Shown here: one piece after another, positions 1 to 7,892 of the stretch
Numbering within the stretch: position 1 is the first letter of the stretch
How the letters are laid out: every line of letters starts with the position of its first letter
DNA from: UBA6136 sp044378425
GTDB taxonomy: Bacteria; Pseudomonadota; Gammaproteobacteria; Methylococcales; Methylococcaceae
Length of the DNA stretch: 22,922 bases
Direction of reading: 5' to 3'
NCBI GenBank assembly: GCA_044378425.1
Contig: JBILXN010000011.1
Coordinates: 1 to 22,922 of the forward strand
Position numbers and translations under genes: made by a program
The notes under the pieces: model-generated
What the model saw: the letters and a program-made list of their open reading frames with translations, nothing else
Told to the model about the DNA's origin: nothing
Databases searched by the model: none

Positions 1-689
1 ACGCCCGTGCCCATTCTCCCGCGCTAACGGTCAGATCCTGGCTTTCTGTGTGCCTGCCCCTCGGTGGGATGGGCTTGATACAGTTGCTGATGAGTCAGGG
101 TAGTCTGCTGTTGGTTGGGTTACTTCAGTCCGACCCCAAGGCGGTAGGGATCTATGCGGTGGCGCTTAGGGTTTCAGAACTTGCCGCCTTTGGCTTGCAG
201 GCCGTAAACCTCAATCTGGCGCCAGTGATCTCGGAATTGTATGTCACTCGGCGTAAGGAGCGATTGCAGGCGGTTTTAACCCATGCAGCCTACGGTATTT
301 TGGGGTTCACGGTTGCGGTTGCGGTTGTACTGTATAGCTTGGGCGACAAGCTGCTTGCTCTCTTTGGCCCTGACTTTTCCGCCGCCTACTATCCGATGTT
401 GATTTTGGTCGGTGGGCAGATGGTGAATGCCCTGACGGGGAGCGTAGGTCTGCTTCTTACGATGACAGGGCATCAAGGGGTCCTGGTTCGGATGGTTGCG
501 GTGAGTGTGTTGATAACGTTGTCCCTCGGTGGGTTCATGGTTCCTGAGTATGGGGTTGCAGGTGCTGCTTCTGCGAATGCCATAGGTTTGGTTGTCCTTA
601 ATTTGGCTAATCTCGTTTATGTACTCAGAAGATTGGGTCTGAATCCTACGGTTTTCGGTGGTATGGGGCTGCGAAAGTATTGGTTTTAG
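1..689 (+). CDS. Wzx-type polysaccharide flippase, C-terminal part (5' end outside window)
   Basis: Integral inner-membrane protein likely to flip undecaprenyl-linked oligosaccharide repeat units to the periplasm (MATE/MVF/polysaccharide-transporter superfamily). The frame is open from position 3 to the left edge, so the GTG at 48 is probably not the real start; about 228 C-terminal residues are visible. They form several hydrophobic segments, including one around GILGFTVAVAVVLYSLG, followed by a GPDFSAAYYPMLILVGGQ stretch and a glycine-rich helix near VPEYGVAGAASANAIG, an arrangement typical of the C-terminal half of Wzx and related flippases. It ends 34 bases before the sulfotransferase start and sits among glycosyltransferases, which supports the role. 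Substrate cannot be deduced. A different MATE-like exporter is possible but less likely in this setting. Confidence 0.8.
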   Translation, partial: ARAHSPALTVRSWLSVCLPLGGMGLIQLLMSQGSLLLVGLLQSDPKAVGIYAVALRVSELAAFGLQAVNLNLAPVISELYVTRRKERLQAVLTHAAYGILGFTVAVAVVLYSLGDKLLALFGPDFSAAYYPMLILVGGQMVNALTGSVGLLLTMTGHQGVLVRMVAVSVLITLSLGGFMVPEYGVAGAASANAIGLVVLNLANLVYVLRRLGLNPTVFGGMGLRKYWF

Positions 690-723
690 ATTTTTCTTCA
701 GTTATATATCTTTATATTTAAGT

Positions 724-1632
724 ATGGTTAGGCCAAGCTTCTTTATAATGGGTGCTCCAAAATGTGGTACAACGGCATTGAGCGAGTATCTGGGAAGGCA
801 TCCCGATATAGGGTTTTCTCAACCCAAGGAACCCATGTATTTCTGTACGGATTTTCCGGACATTAGAGGTGTATCCAGCGAGGCTGAATATCTGGCTAAG
901 TGCTTCGGTCATTGCGGTGATAGCCATGAAATGGCTGGGGAGGGCTCAACGATCTATTTCTATTCATGCGAAGCAATCCCCAATATATTGACGTTCTCTC
1001 CTGAGGCCAGATTTATAGTCATGCTCCGCAACCCTATAGACATGATTTATGCACTTCATGCGCAGAGGATGCTTGGGCTTGAGGAAGATGTGAGAGATTT
1101 TGAGTTGGCGTGGACACTATGCGAAACCAGGGCGAGTGGATCAAGTCTTCCAAAGAACTGCAAAGATCCAAGGCTGATAGACTACAAAATGCTTGGGAAG
1201 CTTGGTATCCAGTTGGCCAGGATATATTCGCAGGTTCCCCCTGGCAGGCTTAAAGTGATTCTCTTCGATGACCTGGCTCGCGATTCTAGGTCAGTCTATC
1301 TTGAAGTGCTTGATTTTCTCGGTGTAGAGGACGATGGGAAAAGTTTATTTCCCAAAGTCAATGGTAGTAAGAAGGTTAGGAGCTTATTTTTACATGCGAT
1401 GAGTCACAAACCCCCAGAGTGGTTGGTTCGGGTTCTTTACCACGTGAAATCAGTGCTTAGGGTGGAGCGATTAGGCATAATGTCGAGAATTAGGGGGTGG
1501 AATGTTGTTCATGAGTCGCGGCAGCCGCTGTCCATGGGTATGAGAAAACTATTGTTGGAAGAATATTCCGAAGATATAGATCGACTCGCTTTACTTATAA
1601 ACCGAGATCTATCCCATTGGAAAGAGATCTAG
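724..1632 (+). CDS. PAPS-dependent sulfotransferase
   Basis: Predicted cytoplasmic sulfotransferase that moves sulfate from PAPS to a hydroxyl group, here probably on a glycan intermediate. The 5'-phosphosulfate-binding loop GAPKCGTTALSEYL lies at residues 10-23, and a LRNPIDMIYALHAQ segment near residues 101-114 matches the 3'-phosphate-binding region. ATG 724 (302 aa) is preferred because it places the P-loop close to the N-terminus, as usual; the frame is open back to GTG 658, which would overlap the flippase by 32 bases and add an unlikely hydrophobic leader. No clear ribosome-binding site is seen. In related proteins the second region commonly reads AYSLHS, whereas here it is IYALHA, so a Ser expected to contact PAPS is Ala. 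The gene is visibly richer in A+T and in ATA/AGG/AGA codons than its neighbours, suggesting separate acquisition. Family call is firm; acceptor unknown. Confidence 0.85.
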   Translation: MVRPSFFIMGAPKCGTTALSEYLGRHPDIGFSQPKEPMYFCTDFPDIRGVSSEAEYLAKCFGHCGDSHEMAGEGSTIYFYSCEAIPNILTFSPEARFIVMLRNPIDMIYALHAQRMLGLEEDVRDFELAWTLCETRASGSSLPKNCKDPRLIDYKMLGKLGIQLARIYSQVPPGRLKVILFDDLARDSRSVYLEVLDFLGVEDDGKSLFPKVNGSKKVRSLFLHAMSHKPPEWLVRVLYHVKSVLRVERLGIMSRIRGWNVVHESRQPLSMGMRKLLLEEYSEDIDRLALLINRDLSHWKEI

Positions 1633-1702
1633 AATCACATTATGTTTGGGGGTTGGTGGGTGTATACCGCAAGCTGTTTTGCGCCACGTCGATCCATTTC
1701 TT

Positions 1703-1708
1703 GAGGTG
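1703..1708 (+). promoter_or_regulatory. Ribosome-binding site deciding the GTG 1712 start
   Basis: GAGGTG lies 3 bases before GTG 1712, within GAGGTGACA. The spacing is short, but no better site precedes the in-frame TTG at 1646, and a start at 1712 brings the glycosyltransferase N-terminus close to its family norm. Confidence 0.4.
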
Positions 1709-1711
1709 ACA

Positions 1712-2860
1712 GTGAGGACTCTGGGGGGGCTTGACGTTGTCGGGGCAAAACCCAAAAACAAGATTGTCTGCGTCATCCCCGGTTTGGGTTGCGGTGGGGC
1801 TGAGCGGGTGATGGTCAGTCTCACGCGAGGTCTAGCACATCAGGGCTATGACATCACTCTGGTGACGCTCGCTCAGAAGGATACCGATTACTTTTCGGTA
1901 GAACCGCCTGTGGCGCGGGTGACACTTCCTGCCGATGCAGAATTGAGTTGCCGCTGGTTTGATCTTTGCTGTCAGCGCAAGCGGACCTCACTCCTCAGGC
2001 ACGCCATCCTGAGAGAGGATCCCGATATCGTTATCAGCTTTCTAGATACGACCAATATTGCCGTTCTGATGGCGCTGTCTGGTACGGGTATTCCGGTGAT
2101 TGTCTCTGAGCACACCGACCCTCGTCATCACCCTATTGGTTGGCGCTGGAACTTATTACGCCGCTGTTATTATCCTCAGGCAAAGCGAGTGGTGATGCTG
2201 ACCAAGGAGACGATGGCGTGGGCATCGAACCAATGGCCTAACTGGCGGGCAACCACTATTCCTAATCCGGTGTACATGACACTGCCACCGATAACCCCGG
2301 TCCGTCCCGCATTTCTGGCTGCTCGCACACTGATTACTTTGGGGCGGTTGCAAGCGGTGAAGGGTCACGATGTTTTGATCAATGCGTTTTGTGCTGTTTC
2401 GGAGCGCTTTCCGGAATGGACGCTGGTCATCTGTGGAGAGGGCCCGGAACGTCCACGTCTTGAGCGCCAGGTTGTAGCGCTTGGATTGCACCACAGGGTC
2501 TCTCTCCCGGGAAGAGTGGCAGAAGTTTCTACTGTCCTGATGCATGCGGATATCTTTGTAATGTCCTCGCGGTATGAGGGATTCCCGATGGCGGTTCTTG
2601 AGGCCATGGTCGCAGGCCTACCCGTCATTAGTTTTGCCTGTAATGGCCCTGCTGAAATTATCCGCGATGGCATTGACGGCGTATTGGTCCCCCCCATGGA
2701 TGTGGATGCGCTCTCGGCAGCCATGGCCAGGCTCATGGGGGACGAATCCGAACGGCAGCGACTGGCGGCCAAGGCGCCCGAGGTTTCGGAAAGGTTTTCC
2801 GAACGGCGCGTTTTGGGGTTATGGGAGGACCTGATCGAAGACATTCTTGATCATGGCTAA
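1712..2860 (+). CDS. GT4-family glycosyltransferase (tandem paralogue 1)
   Basis: Retaining GT-B-fold glycosyltransferase that should transfer a sugar from a nucleotide donor to a growing lipid-linked oligosaccharide at the cytoplasmic face of the membrane. The N-terminal Rossmann half carries the acceptor-side glycine loop GLGCGGAERV; the C-terminal half carries LGRLQAVKGH and CGEGPERPRL, then the E-x7-E motif EGFPMAVLE at residues 289-297, which contacts the donor in GT4 enzymes. From GTG 1712 the product is 382 aa, a normal length. A TTG at 1646 would add a 22-residue tail unlike the family and has no visible ribosome-binding site. The next gene overlaps its 3' end and encodes a close paralogue, with EHTDPRH, the QWP-WRAT-IPNPV pattern and EGFPMA shared. 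Donor and linkage cannot be assigned. Confidence 0.88.
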   Translation: MRTLGGLDVVGAKPKNKIVCVIPGLGCGGAERVMVSLTRGLAHQGYDITLVTLAQKDTDYFSVEPPVARVTLPADAELSCRWFDLCCQRKRTSLLRHAILREDPDIVISFLDTTNIAVLMALSGTGIPVIVSEHTDPRHHPIGWRWNLLRRCYYPQAKRVVMLTKETMAWASNQWPNWRATTIPNPVYMTLPPITPVRPAFLAARTLITLGRLQAVKGHDVLINAFCAVSERFPEWTLVICGEGPERPRLERQVVALGLHHRVSLPGRVAEVSTVLMHADIFVMSSRYEGFPMAVLEAMVAGLPVISFACNGPAEIIRDGIDGVLVPPMDVDALSAAMARLMGDESERQRLAAKAPEVSERFSERRVLGLWEDLIEDILDHG

Positions 2861-4022
2861 CGGGGATAAACCCATGTTACGCATGCTTTTTGTGGCCCCT
2901 TCCCTGGGTGCTGGCGGAGCCGAGCGGGTTCTTTCGATTCTAGCGAATGCCTTTAGTGCGCGGGGGTATCCGATTACGGTGGTGACGCTAGCCACCCCAG
3001 AGACTGATTTCTATAGCCTGAATCCCCGGGTTGGGCGCGTTAGTCTTGCGGGTATGCAGGATTCATCAACGGTTTTTCAGGCTATCGCCAATAATGTTCG
3101 ACGCTTGCTTGCCATACGCCGAGCAATCGCCGGAAGCCACCCGGATGTCGTGATGAGTCTTTGTGACCAAACGAACATCCTGGTTTTACTGGCAACGTTG
3201 GGTTTGGGCCTTAACGTTATTGCGACCGAACATACCGACCCCCGCCATCGCCGATTGGGCAGTGCCTGGGCCTTGCTCAGGCGTTTGACCTACCCATGGG
3301 CGAGTCGCGTTGTAATGTTGACGGAGCCGACCTTGGCCTGGGCGTGTCAGCAATGGCCAAGGTGGCGAGCGACCGCAATTCCAAATCCAGTCCATATCGA
3401 CATGCCAGAGCGGCTGCCGTCTCGCCCCGTGTTTTTCGCTAACCATACCGTTGTCACGCTGGGGCGATTGCACCCTCTGAAGGGCCACCGCGCGTTAATT
3501 CGCGCCTTCTCCAGAGTTGCCCAGCAATGTACCGACTGGAGGCTGGTCATTTTTGGCGAGGGTCCGGAGCGTGCGGCGCTAGAGGAGCAGATAGCCGAGT
3601 CGGGCCTTGAGGATCGGGTTTATCTTCCCGGCAACGTTGATCCTTCAGCGCCTATGCTCCTGCATGCTGATCTTTTCGTGCTGTCCTCCCAGTACGAGGG
3701 ATTCCCGATGGCCTTGCTGGAAGCAATGGCGCTGGGCCGGCCTTGCATCAGCTTTGATTGTCCCAGCGGACCTGCCGCCATAATCCACTCTGGTGTGAAT
3801 GGGATTCTGGTGCCTCCCGGAGACGAGGCTGCGCTCGCGGACGCTATGGCCGACTTGATGAACAACCCGGCGGAACGTGCGCGTATCGGTCGCAATGCGC
3901 TGGCAGTGTCGGAACGGTTTGGGCTGGAAAAGGTAATGAATCAATGGGATCAGCTGATTGGCGAGTGCCTTGCTGGATCTGAAAAAACGCGCAAGGACAC
4001 GGATGAGGGATATGGCCGATAA
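2853..4022 (+). CDS. GT4-family glycosyltransferase (tandem paralogue 2)
   Basis: Second GT4 glycosyltransferase, clearly homologous along its whole length to the preceding gene. Shared landmarks include the GAGGAERV loop near the N-terminus, EHTDPRH, WRATAIPNPV, LGRLHPLKGH, FGEGPERAAL and the donor-binding EGFPMALLE motif at residues 282-290, followed by the GP-AAII segment common to GalNAc-transferase-like GT4 proteins. ATG 2853 overlaps the upstream stop by 8 bases, suggesting translational coupling; ATG 2874 is a reasonable alternative because it starts MLRMLFVAPSLG, closer to typical family N-termini, and the frame is also open from TTG 2847. Divergence from its partner is greatest in the N-terminal acceptor half, which would fit successive steps on different acceptors. 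Specificity is unknown. Confidence 0.88.
   Translation: MANGDKPMLRMLFVAPSLGAGGAERVLSILANAFSARGYPITVVTLATPETDFYSLNPRVGRVSLAGMQDSSTVFQAIANNVRRLLAIRRAIAGSHPDVVMSLCDQTNILVLLATLGLGLNVIATEHTDPRHRRLGSAWALLRRLTYPWASRVVMLTEPTLAWACQQWPRWRATAIPNPVHIDMPERLPSRPVFFANHTVVTLGRLHPLKGHRALIRAFSRVAQQCTDWRLVIFGEGPERAALEEQIAESGLEDRVYLPGNVDPSAPMLLHADLFVLSSQYEGFPMALLEAMALGRPCISFDCPSGPAAIIHSGVNGILVPPGDEAALADAMADLMNNPAERARIGRNALAVSERFGLEKVMNQWDQLIGECLAGSEKTRKDTDEGYGR
3993..3997 (+). promoter_or_regulatory. Ribosome-binding site deciding the ATG 4003 start
   Basis: AAGGA stands 5 bases before ATG 4003, inside the 3' end of the preceding glycosyltransferase gene. It favours 4003 over the in-frame TTG 3958 and over ATG 4012, and implies coupled translation of the two genes. 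Confidence 0.5.
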
Positions 4023-5169
4023 GCTTCGTGCAGATAGGAATGACCAGCCCCTGCTGTTTTTGGCGCGTTCCCTGGATTTTGGGGGGGCCGAGCGGCAGTT
4101 GGTGTTGCTGAGTGGTCGCCTCTACAGCGCCGGTCATCACGTGCGGCTAGCCGTTTTCTACAGTGCCGGCGGCCTTGAGCGGGAACTTCACACGACTGGA
4201 TTACCGCTGCATGATTTGGCCAAAAAAGGACGTTGGGACCTGTTGCCGTTTCTTCGGCGACTGATGGGTTTTGTACGGGAAGAAAAGCCGACCATCATCC
4301 ACGGTTACCTCACCGTACCGAATATTCTCGCGGTATTGCTGAAACTTGTCGTCCCGGGCGTCAAGGTTGTCCTGGGCGTGCGGGCTTCCGATATTGACCT
4401 GGACCACTATGATCGATTGTCTCGTATAGCGTTCAGGCTTGAATGCTGGCTCTCGAGGTGGGCTGATCTCATTATTGTCAATTCCTGGGCAGGGCGGGAT
4501 TACCATATTGATAAAGGCTTTCCAGCCGAGAAACTCAAGGTTATCCCCAACGGCATTGATACCCAGCGATTCTGCCCGGATCAGGAAGCACGACAGTGTT
4601 CCCGATTGGCTTGGGGTTTAACCGACTCTGACGTCCTTATCGGATTGATTGCCCGCTTTGATCCCATGAAAGACCATCCCGGATTCCTGCGTGCGGCAGC
4701 AGCCCTCGCCAGGACTTACCCTAACGTTCGGTTTCTCTGTATGGGTGGGGGCGACCCGGCTTACCGTGAGAGCATGAAACATTTGGCACAAGAGTTGGGG
4801 CTTGATGCCAGAATGCTTTGGCTGCATCCCAGTAATGACATGCCGAAGGTCTATCCCGCACTGGACATACTGACTTCATCATCCTGTTTTGGCGAGGGCT
4901 TTTCCAACGTGATTGGCGAAGCCATGGCTTCAGGCGTTCCCTGCGTTGTGACCGATGTGGGTGATTCTGCCCGGATCGTCGGGGATGTCGGGCGGACGAT
5001 CCCGCCGCGCGATACCGATGCGCTGGTTAACGCTTGGCGAGAGCTGCTGGAACTGTCCGATGCCGAGAAAGCCACGCTGGGGGTAAAAGCGCGTCAGCGC
5101 ATCGACAGCCATTTCAGTGTGGACTCCCTCGTCACCGCCACGGTGGCTGCATTGGAATCCTTAACATGA
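4003..5169 (+). CDS. GT4-family glycosyltransferase
   Basis: Third GT4 glycosyltransferase of the locus, 388 aa from ATG 4003. The N-terminal half has the glycine loop SLDFGGAERQL and an acceptor-domain HGYLTVPNI segment; the linker to the donor domain reads VIPNGIDTQRF, followed by IARFDPMKDHPGF and the E-x7-E motif EGFSNVIGE at residues 298-306, then ASGVPCVVTDVGDSARIVGD, which is typical of exopolysaccharide GT4 enzymes. It overlaps the previous gene by 20 bases. It resembles the GT4 gene at 6706-7860 more than the tandem pair upstream: both share an IAR--PMKDH element and the CVVTDVGD tail, so the locus holds two paralogue sets. It should act in the cytoplasm at the membrane surface. Donor sugar unknown. 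Confidence 0.87.
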   Translation: MRDMADKLRADRNDQPLLFLARSLDFGGAERQLVLLSGRLYSAGHHVRLAVFYSAGGLERELHTTGLPLHDLAKKGRWDLLPFLRRLMGFVREEKPTIIHGYLTVPNILAVLLKLVVPGVKVVLGVRASDIDLDHYDRLSRIAFRLECWLSRWADLIIVNSWAGRDYHIDKGFPAEKLKVIPNGIDTQRFCPDQEARQCSRLAWGLTDSDVLIGLIARFDPMKDHPGFLRAAAALARTYPNVRFLCMGGGDPAYRESMKHLAQELGLDARMLWLHPSNDMPKVYPALDILTSSSCFGEGFSNVIGEAMASGVPCVVTDVGDSARIVGDVGRTIPPRDTDALVNAWRELLELSDAEKATLGVKARQRIDSHFSVDSLVTATVAALESLT

Positions 5170-5226
5170 GCATGGGCAATAGTCGCTGACTAAACGCTGG
5201 CTGCTGTACTCTGCCTTTTACTCAAC

Positions 5227-6693
5227 ATGCGTACTTCAGAATCAATAAAACGGCTTGCCTCGCTGGCGTGGGGCGGCGGTAATGGGTTACCTGTTTTGCT
5301 GGCGGCACTATCGCTATGGTGTGGATTGCTGGTAGGTGTTATGGATCTGCCGATATCCGGCATGACCCTGATTCTGTTTGAGTCCGCAGGGATTTATGGG
5401 GTGGTTCGGGGACTCGCCCCTGCCCGATACAGACTGGTCATTTGTACTGTTTTTGCGGTCGCCCTGCTGGCGTATACAGCCGAAATCCTGTTGGTTCAAA
5501 CCCTGCCTCAATGGTCTGACAGTTTCCCCGATTCAACCCGTTATGACGGCAATGCCCGGGCGCTGGCCCGTCACTGGCAGGGGCTGGCCGTGTCAGCCGC
5601 CGACTTTAATCTCAAGGGCCTGACGGCCCGAAATATCCCGGAGTGGTTGCCCACGGATGGCTACGACTACACCACGGTTCTGGGTATGAGCCGCTATCTC
5701 TACCAGATCTGGGTAGCCATCATCTACGCACTCAGTGATGGCTCTCGAATGACGGCTATTTTCTCGAATGTGCCGTTGCTGGCGGGGATGGCTGCTGGCG
5801 TTTACCTGCTTGCCGACAGCCTGTTTGGACGGCGGGTAGCGGGCGTTGCGACGCTGCTGGTGATGCTGGATCCCAATTTTGCGGTGTGGGGCTCGGTGTT
5901 ATTGCGTGAAGCGCTCATGCTCTTCCTGATCGTATTGGCGCTGCTGGCGAGCGTTCGAATGCTCAAGTCAGAGGGCACCTGCTGGTCAAATGTCGGGGTA
6001 CTGACCGGAGCCCTGGGGCTGTTATCCGTGCTTCGATTCAATGTTGTGGCAGCACTGCTCCTGGCGATGGGATGTGCGCTGCTGTCAGGCGTTCAACGCC
6101 CTGCCTGGCGCAGTGTCCTGACGGGGCTGGCGGGGCTCATCGCCCTGGTTGCGATAGCCGCACAGTTCGGCCCAAGGTTTCGGACCGCCCTTGAAAATAG
6201 CTTGCCGGGTCAGATAGTGATGGAAAACGTTCAGATCTTCCAGGGTGCCGAACGGGTGTTGGAGGCTGCCAGACGGACCGGGAATGCGCACGATGCTCAC
6301 GTCAACAGCGTACGCCAGCAATGGCACACCCGTCTTCGTGAGCAACCCCTCTGGCTGAATGGGGTGAAGGCCATCGCCCGCACCCTGATGGGACCTTATC
6401 CATGGGTGGCCCTGACTCACGGGATATCGGGTAACAACTTTTACGAACTCATGTACCCAGGCATGACGCTCTGGATTTTCTTTCTCCCGGCCTTTTTTTT
6501 CGCGGGGTGGCGATTGCCTTGGCGGCAACAGCCCGCTCTGCTGATGTGCCTCATATGGCTGGCGGTCGAGGCGGCCATTTATATCATCGGCTACGGTGAG
6601 TTTGGAGGGCGTGAACGTATCATTGCGATGCCGCTGATGTGGATTTTGGCAACCCAGGGTACGTTGATGATGGCGTACCATCAAACAGAATAG
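5227..6693 (+). CDS. Polytopic inner-membrane protein, candidate repeat-unit polymerase or GT-C glycosyltransferase
   Basis: A 488-residue membrane protein with roughly ten or eleven hydrophobic segments, three before residue 95 and the rest between about 160 and 320 and after 415. Two hydrophilic stretches stand out: one at about 96-155 containing the acidic FPDSTRYDGN, and one at about 320-400, probably periplasmic. The segment LDPNFAVWGSVLLREAL, a polar cluster at the start of a membrane helix, resembles elements seen in GT-C-fold glycosyltransferases and in EpsG/Wzy-like polymerases. The locus encodes a flippase and several glycosyltransferases but no other polymerase candidate in view, so Wzy function is the leading inference, not a demonstrated one. 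ATG 5227 is the only ATG in the frame after an in-frame TAA; no strong ribosome-binding site is visible. Confidence 0.6.
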   Translation: MRTSESIKRLASLAWGGGNGLPVLLAALSLWCGLLVGVMDLPISGMTLILFESAGIYGVVRGLAPARYRLVICTVFAVALLAYTAEILLVQTLPQWSDSFPDSTRYDGNARALARHWQGLAVSAADFNLKGLTARNIPEWLPTDGYDYTTVLGMSRYLYQIWVAIIYALSDGSRMTAIFSNVPLLAGMAAGVYLLADSLFGRRVAGVATLLVMLDPNFAVWGSVLLREALMLFLIVLALLASVRMLKSEGTCWSNVGVLTGALGLLSVLRFNVVAALLLAMGCALLSGVQRPAWRSVLTGLAGLIALVAIAAQFGPRFRTALENSLPGQIVMENVQIFQGAERVLEAARRTGNAHDAHVNSVRQQWHTRLREQPLWLNGVKAIARTLMGPYPWVALTHGISGNNFYELMYPGMTLWIFFLPAFFFAGWRLPWRQQPALLMCLIWLAVEAAIYIIGYGEFGGRERIIAMPLMWILATQGTLMMAYHQTE

Positions 6694-6705
6694 AACGAGT
6701 AGCTC

Positions 6706-7860
6706 ATGGCCAATTTAAAAATCTGTCACGTTATCACCGGACTCCACATGGGCGGGGCTGAAATGATGCTCTTCAGGCTGTTGTCTGCCACTAACCGGGA
6801 GCGGTACGAGCCGGTGGTGATATCGCTAATCAACAAAGGCTCATTGGGGGCGCGGATCGAGGCTCTGGGCATTCCGGTCTACACGCTGGATATGTCGCCG
6901 GGACTGCCAGCGGTGCGGGGTGTCTTCAAACTCCTCCGCCTGGTACGGCAGCTCAAACCCGCAGTCCTGCAGGGATGGATGTACCATGGCAACCTGTTTG
7001 CCTCGCTGGCGGGTCTATTCACCAGATTGCCGGTCGTCTGGGGCATCCACCATTCGCTTCACGATCTCTCCGCCGAGCGGTGGGGGACGCGGGCGGTGAT
7101 AGGGGTCAGTCGTTGGTGCTCTCGCTTACCCGCGGCGACAGTGTACGTCAGCCGGGTCAGCGCCGATCAGCATCAGCGTCTGGGTTTCCGGGACCGGCAG
7201 CGGGTTCTGATTCCTAATGGCTTTGACGGGGATACCTTCAAGCCCGATGCTGAGGCCAGGGCGGATTTTCGTGCTGAAGTGGGTGCTTGCGATAGTGATG
7301 TGCTGGTCGGGATGATCGCTCGGCTGCATCCGATGAAAGATCATGGCAATCTATTTTCTGCCATCGCAAAACTCATCACGTCATCTACGGCTGTGAAGCT
7401 GATACTGGCGGGACCCAACGTCGCTCACTGCAATCTCGATCTTAAGGACACACTGGCGGCTTGCGGGCTGGAGTCACACACGCTACTGCTGGGCGAACGC
7501 AGTGACACCGCACGCATTATGGCGGGTCTGGATATCCAGTGCGTGAGTTCCTCTCACGGCGAGGCTTTCCCCATGGTGGTTGGCGAGGCCATGGCTTCGG
7601 GTTTGCCTTGCGTAGTGACGGATGTCGGTGATGCTGCATGGTTGGTAGGTGATAGCGGCCTGGTGGTGCCGCCTAGAGATAGTGATGCCCTGGCAACCGC
7701 ATTGAGTGAAGTGATTCAGATGGGACCCGAACTCAGGCGTATCAAAGGTGGGGTTGCGCGTCAGCGTGTGCTGGAGCATTTCTCTCTGGAACTCACTACT
7801 GACGCCTATCATGGACTGTACGAACAGCTGTGGCAAAAGGCACCCGTCCTTGCGGGCTGA
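6706..7860 (+). CDS. GT4-family glycosyltransferase
   Basis: GT-B-fold GT4 glycosyltransferase of 384 aa, starting at ATG 6706, 12 bases after the membrane-protein stop. The N-terminus has VITGLHMGGAEMMLFRL, the usual glycine loop; an LQGWMYHGN segment lies in the acceptor domain; VLIPNGFDGDTF forms the interdomain linker; IARLHPMKDHGN and the E-x7-E motif EAFPMVVGE at residues 286-294 mark the nucleotide-sugar domain. The first motif glutamate is followed by Ala instead of the more usual Gly, a mild variation. It pairs by similarity with the GT4 at 4003-5169, having the same GEAMASG-PCVVTDVGD tail. Many enzymes of this type extend exopolysaccharide or O-antigen repeat units. Specificity cannot be read from sequence. 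Confidence 0.87.
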   Translation: MANLKICHVITGLHMGGAEMMLFRLLSATNRERYEPVVISLINKGSLGARIEALGIPVYTLDMSPGLPAVRGVFKLLRLVRQLKPAVLQGWMYHGNLFASLAGLFTRLPVVWGIHHSLHDLSAERWGTRAVIGVSRWCSRLPAATVYVSRVSADQHQRLGFRDRQRVLIPNGFDGDTFKPDAEARADFRAEVGACDSDVLVGMIARLHPMKDHGNLFSAIAKLITSSTAVKLILAGPNVAHCNLDLKDTLAACGLESHTLLLGERSDTARIMAGLDIQCVSSSHGEAFPMVVGEAMASGLPCVVTDVGDAAWLVGDSGLVVPPRDSDALATALSEVIQMGPELRRIKGGVARQRVLEHFSLELTTDAYHGLYEQLWQKAPVLAG

Positions 7861-7892
7861 CACAACACCCTATCTGAAAAGACACCAAGCGT

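Noticed and set aside
658..723. GTG 658 as start of the sulfotransferase
   Set aside because: It overlaps the flippase by 32 bases and adds an aromatic/hydrophobic leader unlike the family; ATG 724 places the PAPS loop normally.
6085..6684. 199-codon - strand open frame opposite the membrane protein gene
   Set aside because: Its translation is low in hydrophobic order and has no recognisable motif, while the + strand frame gives a coherent multi-spanning protein.
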